The notes under the pieces are model-generated. The model made no database searches. It saw nothing but the letters and a program-made list of their open reading frames with translations, and had not been told where the DNA came from. A DNA stretch of 20,623 bases from Pelargonium cotyledonis (taxonomy: Eukaryota > Streptophyta > Magnoliopsida > Geraniales > Geraniaceae). Position 1 is the first letter of the stretch; each line of letters starts with the position of its first letter. This document shows, piece by piece, positions 19,815 through 20,623 of the stretch. The position numbers and the translations under genes are program-made. The stretch covers positions 1-20,623 of the forward strand of contig JAYMTA010001322.1 of the NCBI GenBank assembly GCA_036897625.1. Reading direction: 5' to 3'.

Positions 19815-20623
19815 GAACACTTTCATACTATTTTACGGTTTGATTGCGCATGTCAGGTCAAGCGATTTAAACGCTCTAAATCTTTTTGTGAGTCTCAAAA
19901 TTGTCGGATATTTTGTCACATAATGAAATATAATTATTTTCTAGATTAAATAGCTTTTATCTCCCTTAAACTAACATTTAGCCTCTTATTAATTTTGCTT
20001 TGTTTGAATCCTCATAAATCGTTTTATCATTAATTAAACTCACTTAATCAGATGTAGTCGGTTTTTAGGTGTCACGTCAGCTTTTGTTGACGCATCTTCA
20101 CGTCGCATTAAATACAAAGTCCACGTGTGCATGCCACACTAGCTATAACCAGTTGAATGAATTTAATTAATACTAATAAAAATGGTTTATATTGTCTCAA
20201 ACAATATATATACTATACATCATGTCGTGTACATTTTCCAACAAAATGAGAATAATATTTTTAGGTTGTTGGCAGAGACCATCACGAGATTAAAATGATA
20301 TCGATCTTTCACACATTTGCGACATTGCTGCAACTCCAAATTTTGTTATACTGGATTTGGACCAAATCCAGTGTCTGGGTAACTTAAAAGTTTGGATTTG
20401 GATTTGGATTTGGCCCAAATCCATTGAGTTCTTATACATGAATAAAAAGTAGAATTTCAAATTCCAGCCCAAATCCTGTCATTTCGAAATTACAAAACAA
20501 GAAATAAGAAGCTTTCACAGATCCAGCTTCTATACGTTCCTTTTTCTCCATTGTTTGACAAGAATGACCCAAATTCGCAACGATCAATTTAGCTTGTGCC
20601 TCTCCTTCTCGTCGCGATCTTCC
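19815..20623. other. intergenic DNA to the window end
   Basis: No gene is supported. There is a cluster of ACGT-core motifs at 20070-20130 (CACGTCAG, CACGTCG, CCACGTGTG), a palindrome-rich GGATTTGG cluster at 20351-20475 and a pyrimidine-rich end. An open frame starting at ATG 20564 runs to the window end (20 codons, no domain) and could be the start of a next gene, but that cannot be shown. Confidence 0.5.
20351..20475. repeat. GGATTTGG palindrome and TTTGGA repeat cluster
   Basis: CTGGATTTGG-A-CCAAATCCAG is a perfect inverted repeat at 20351-20371. A TTTGGA hexamer run at 20391-20409 leads into a second hairpin, TGGATTTGG-C-CCAAATCCA (20405-20423). A further CCCAAATCC lies near 20468-20476. 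Confidence 0.85.

Noticed and set aside
20564..20623. Possible first codons of a new plus-strand gene
   Set aside because: Only 20 codons are in the window, with no recognisable motif, so they cannot be told from chance.

Overview
The window is nuclear DNA from a flowering plant, very probably a dicot. The genes are split by short AT-rich introns with GT-AG borders, two proteins carry plastid or mitochondrial targeting signals, and every gene belongs to a plant family. The spaces between genes are AT-rich and hold small transposon relics (MITE-like, SINE-like, possibly CACTA-like). The genus cannot be fixed from the sequence alone.

Layout: 1-3636 is gene-poor and repeat-rich, with a Stowaway-like MITE at 719-981. 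3637-5763 (minus) is a 7-exon BAT1-type amino-acid/GABA permease with a TATA box near 5921. 5931-8528 is intergenic, with a 291-bp fold-back element, AT microsatellites and a possible SINE. 8529-10420 (minus) is a 3-exon PsbP-domain protein of the thylakoid lumen, closest to PPD2. It is divergent from 10649-14669 (plus), a 10-exon SIRT4-type sirtuin, SRT2, with only 228 bp between the start codons. 14670-15892 holds the SRT2 3' UTR and a puzzling coding-like frame on the minus strand. 15893-17341 (minus) is a 2-exon membrane-anchored AAA-ATPase of the BCS1/AATP1 type. 18063-19691 (minus) is a 4-exon PC4-type transcriptional coactivator, KIWI, which includes a 23-nt microexon and has an apparent 1-nt frameshift in exon 1. 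19815-20623 is intergenic, with palindromic GGATTTGG repeats.

The genes do not form a pathway. SRT2 and KIWI are also near neighbours in Arabidopsis (At5g09230 and At5g09250), so this part looks like a conserved syntenic block with an AAA-ATPase gene lying between them here. Exon joins were worked out by hand from reading frame, splice consensus and remembered family sequence; no transcript evidence was available. I saw no sign of a new multi-gene system. The most notable points are the broken frame of KIWI exon 1, the KIWI microexon, the compact PPD2/SRT2 divergent promoter and the orphan frame at 15543-15695.
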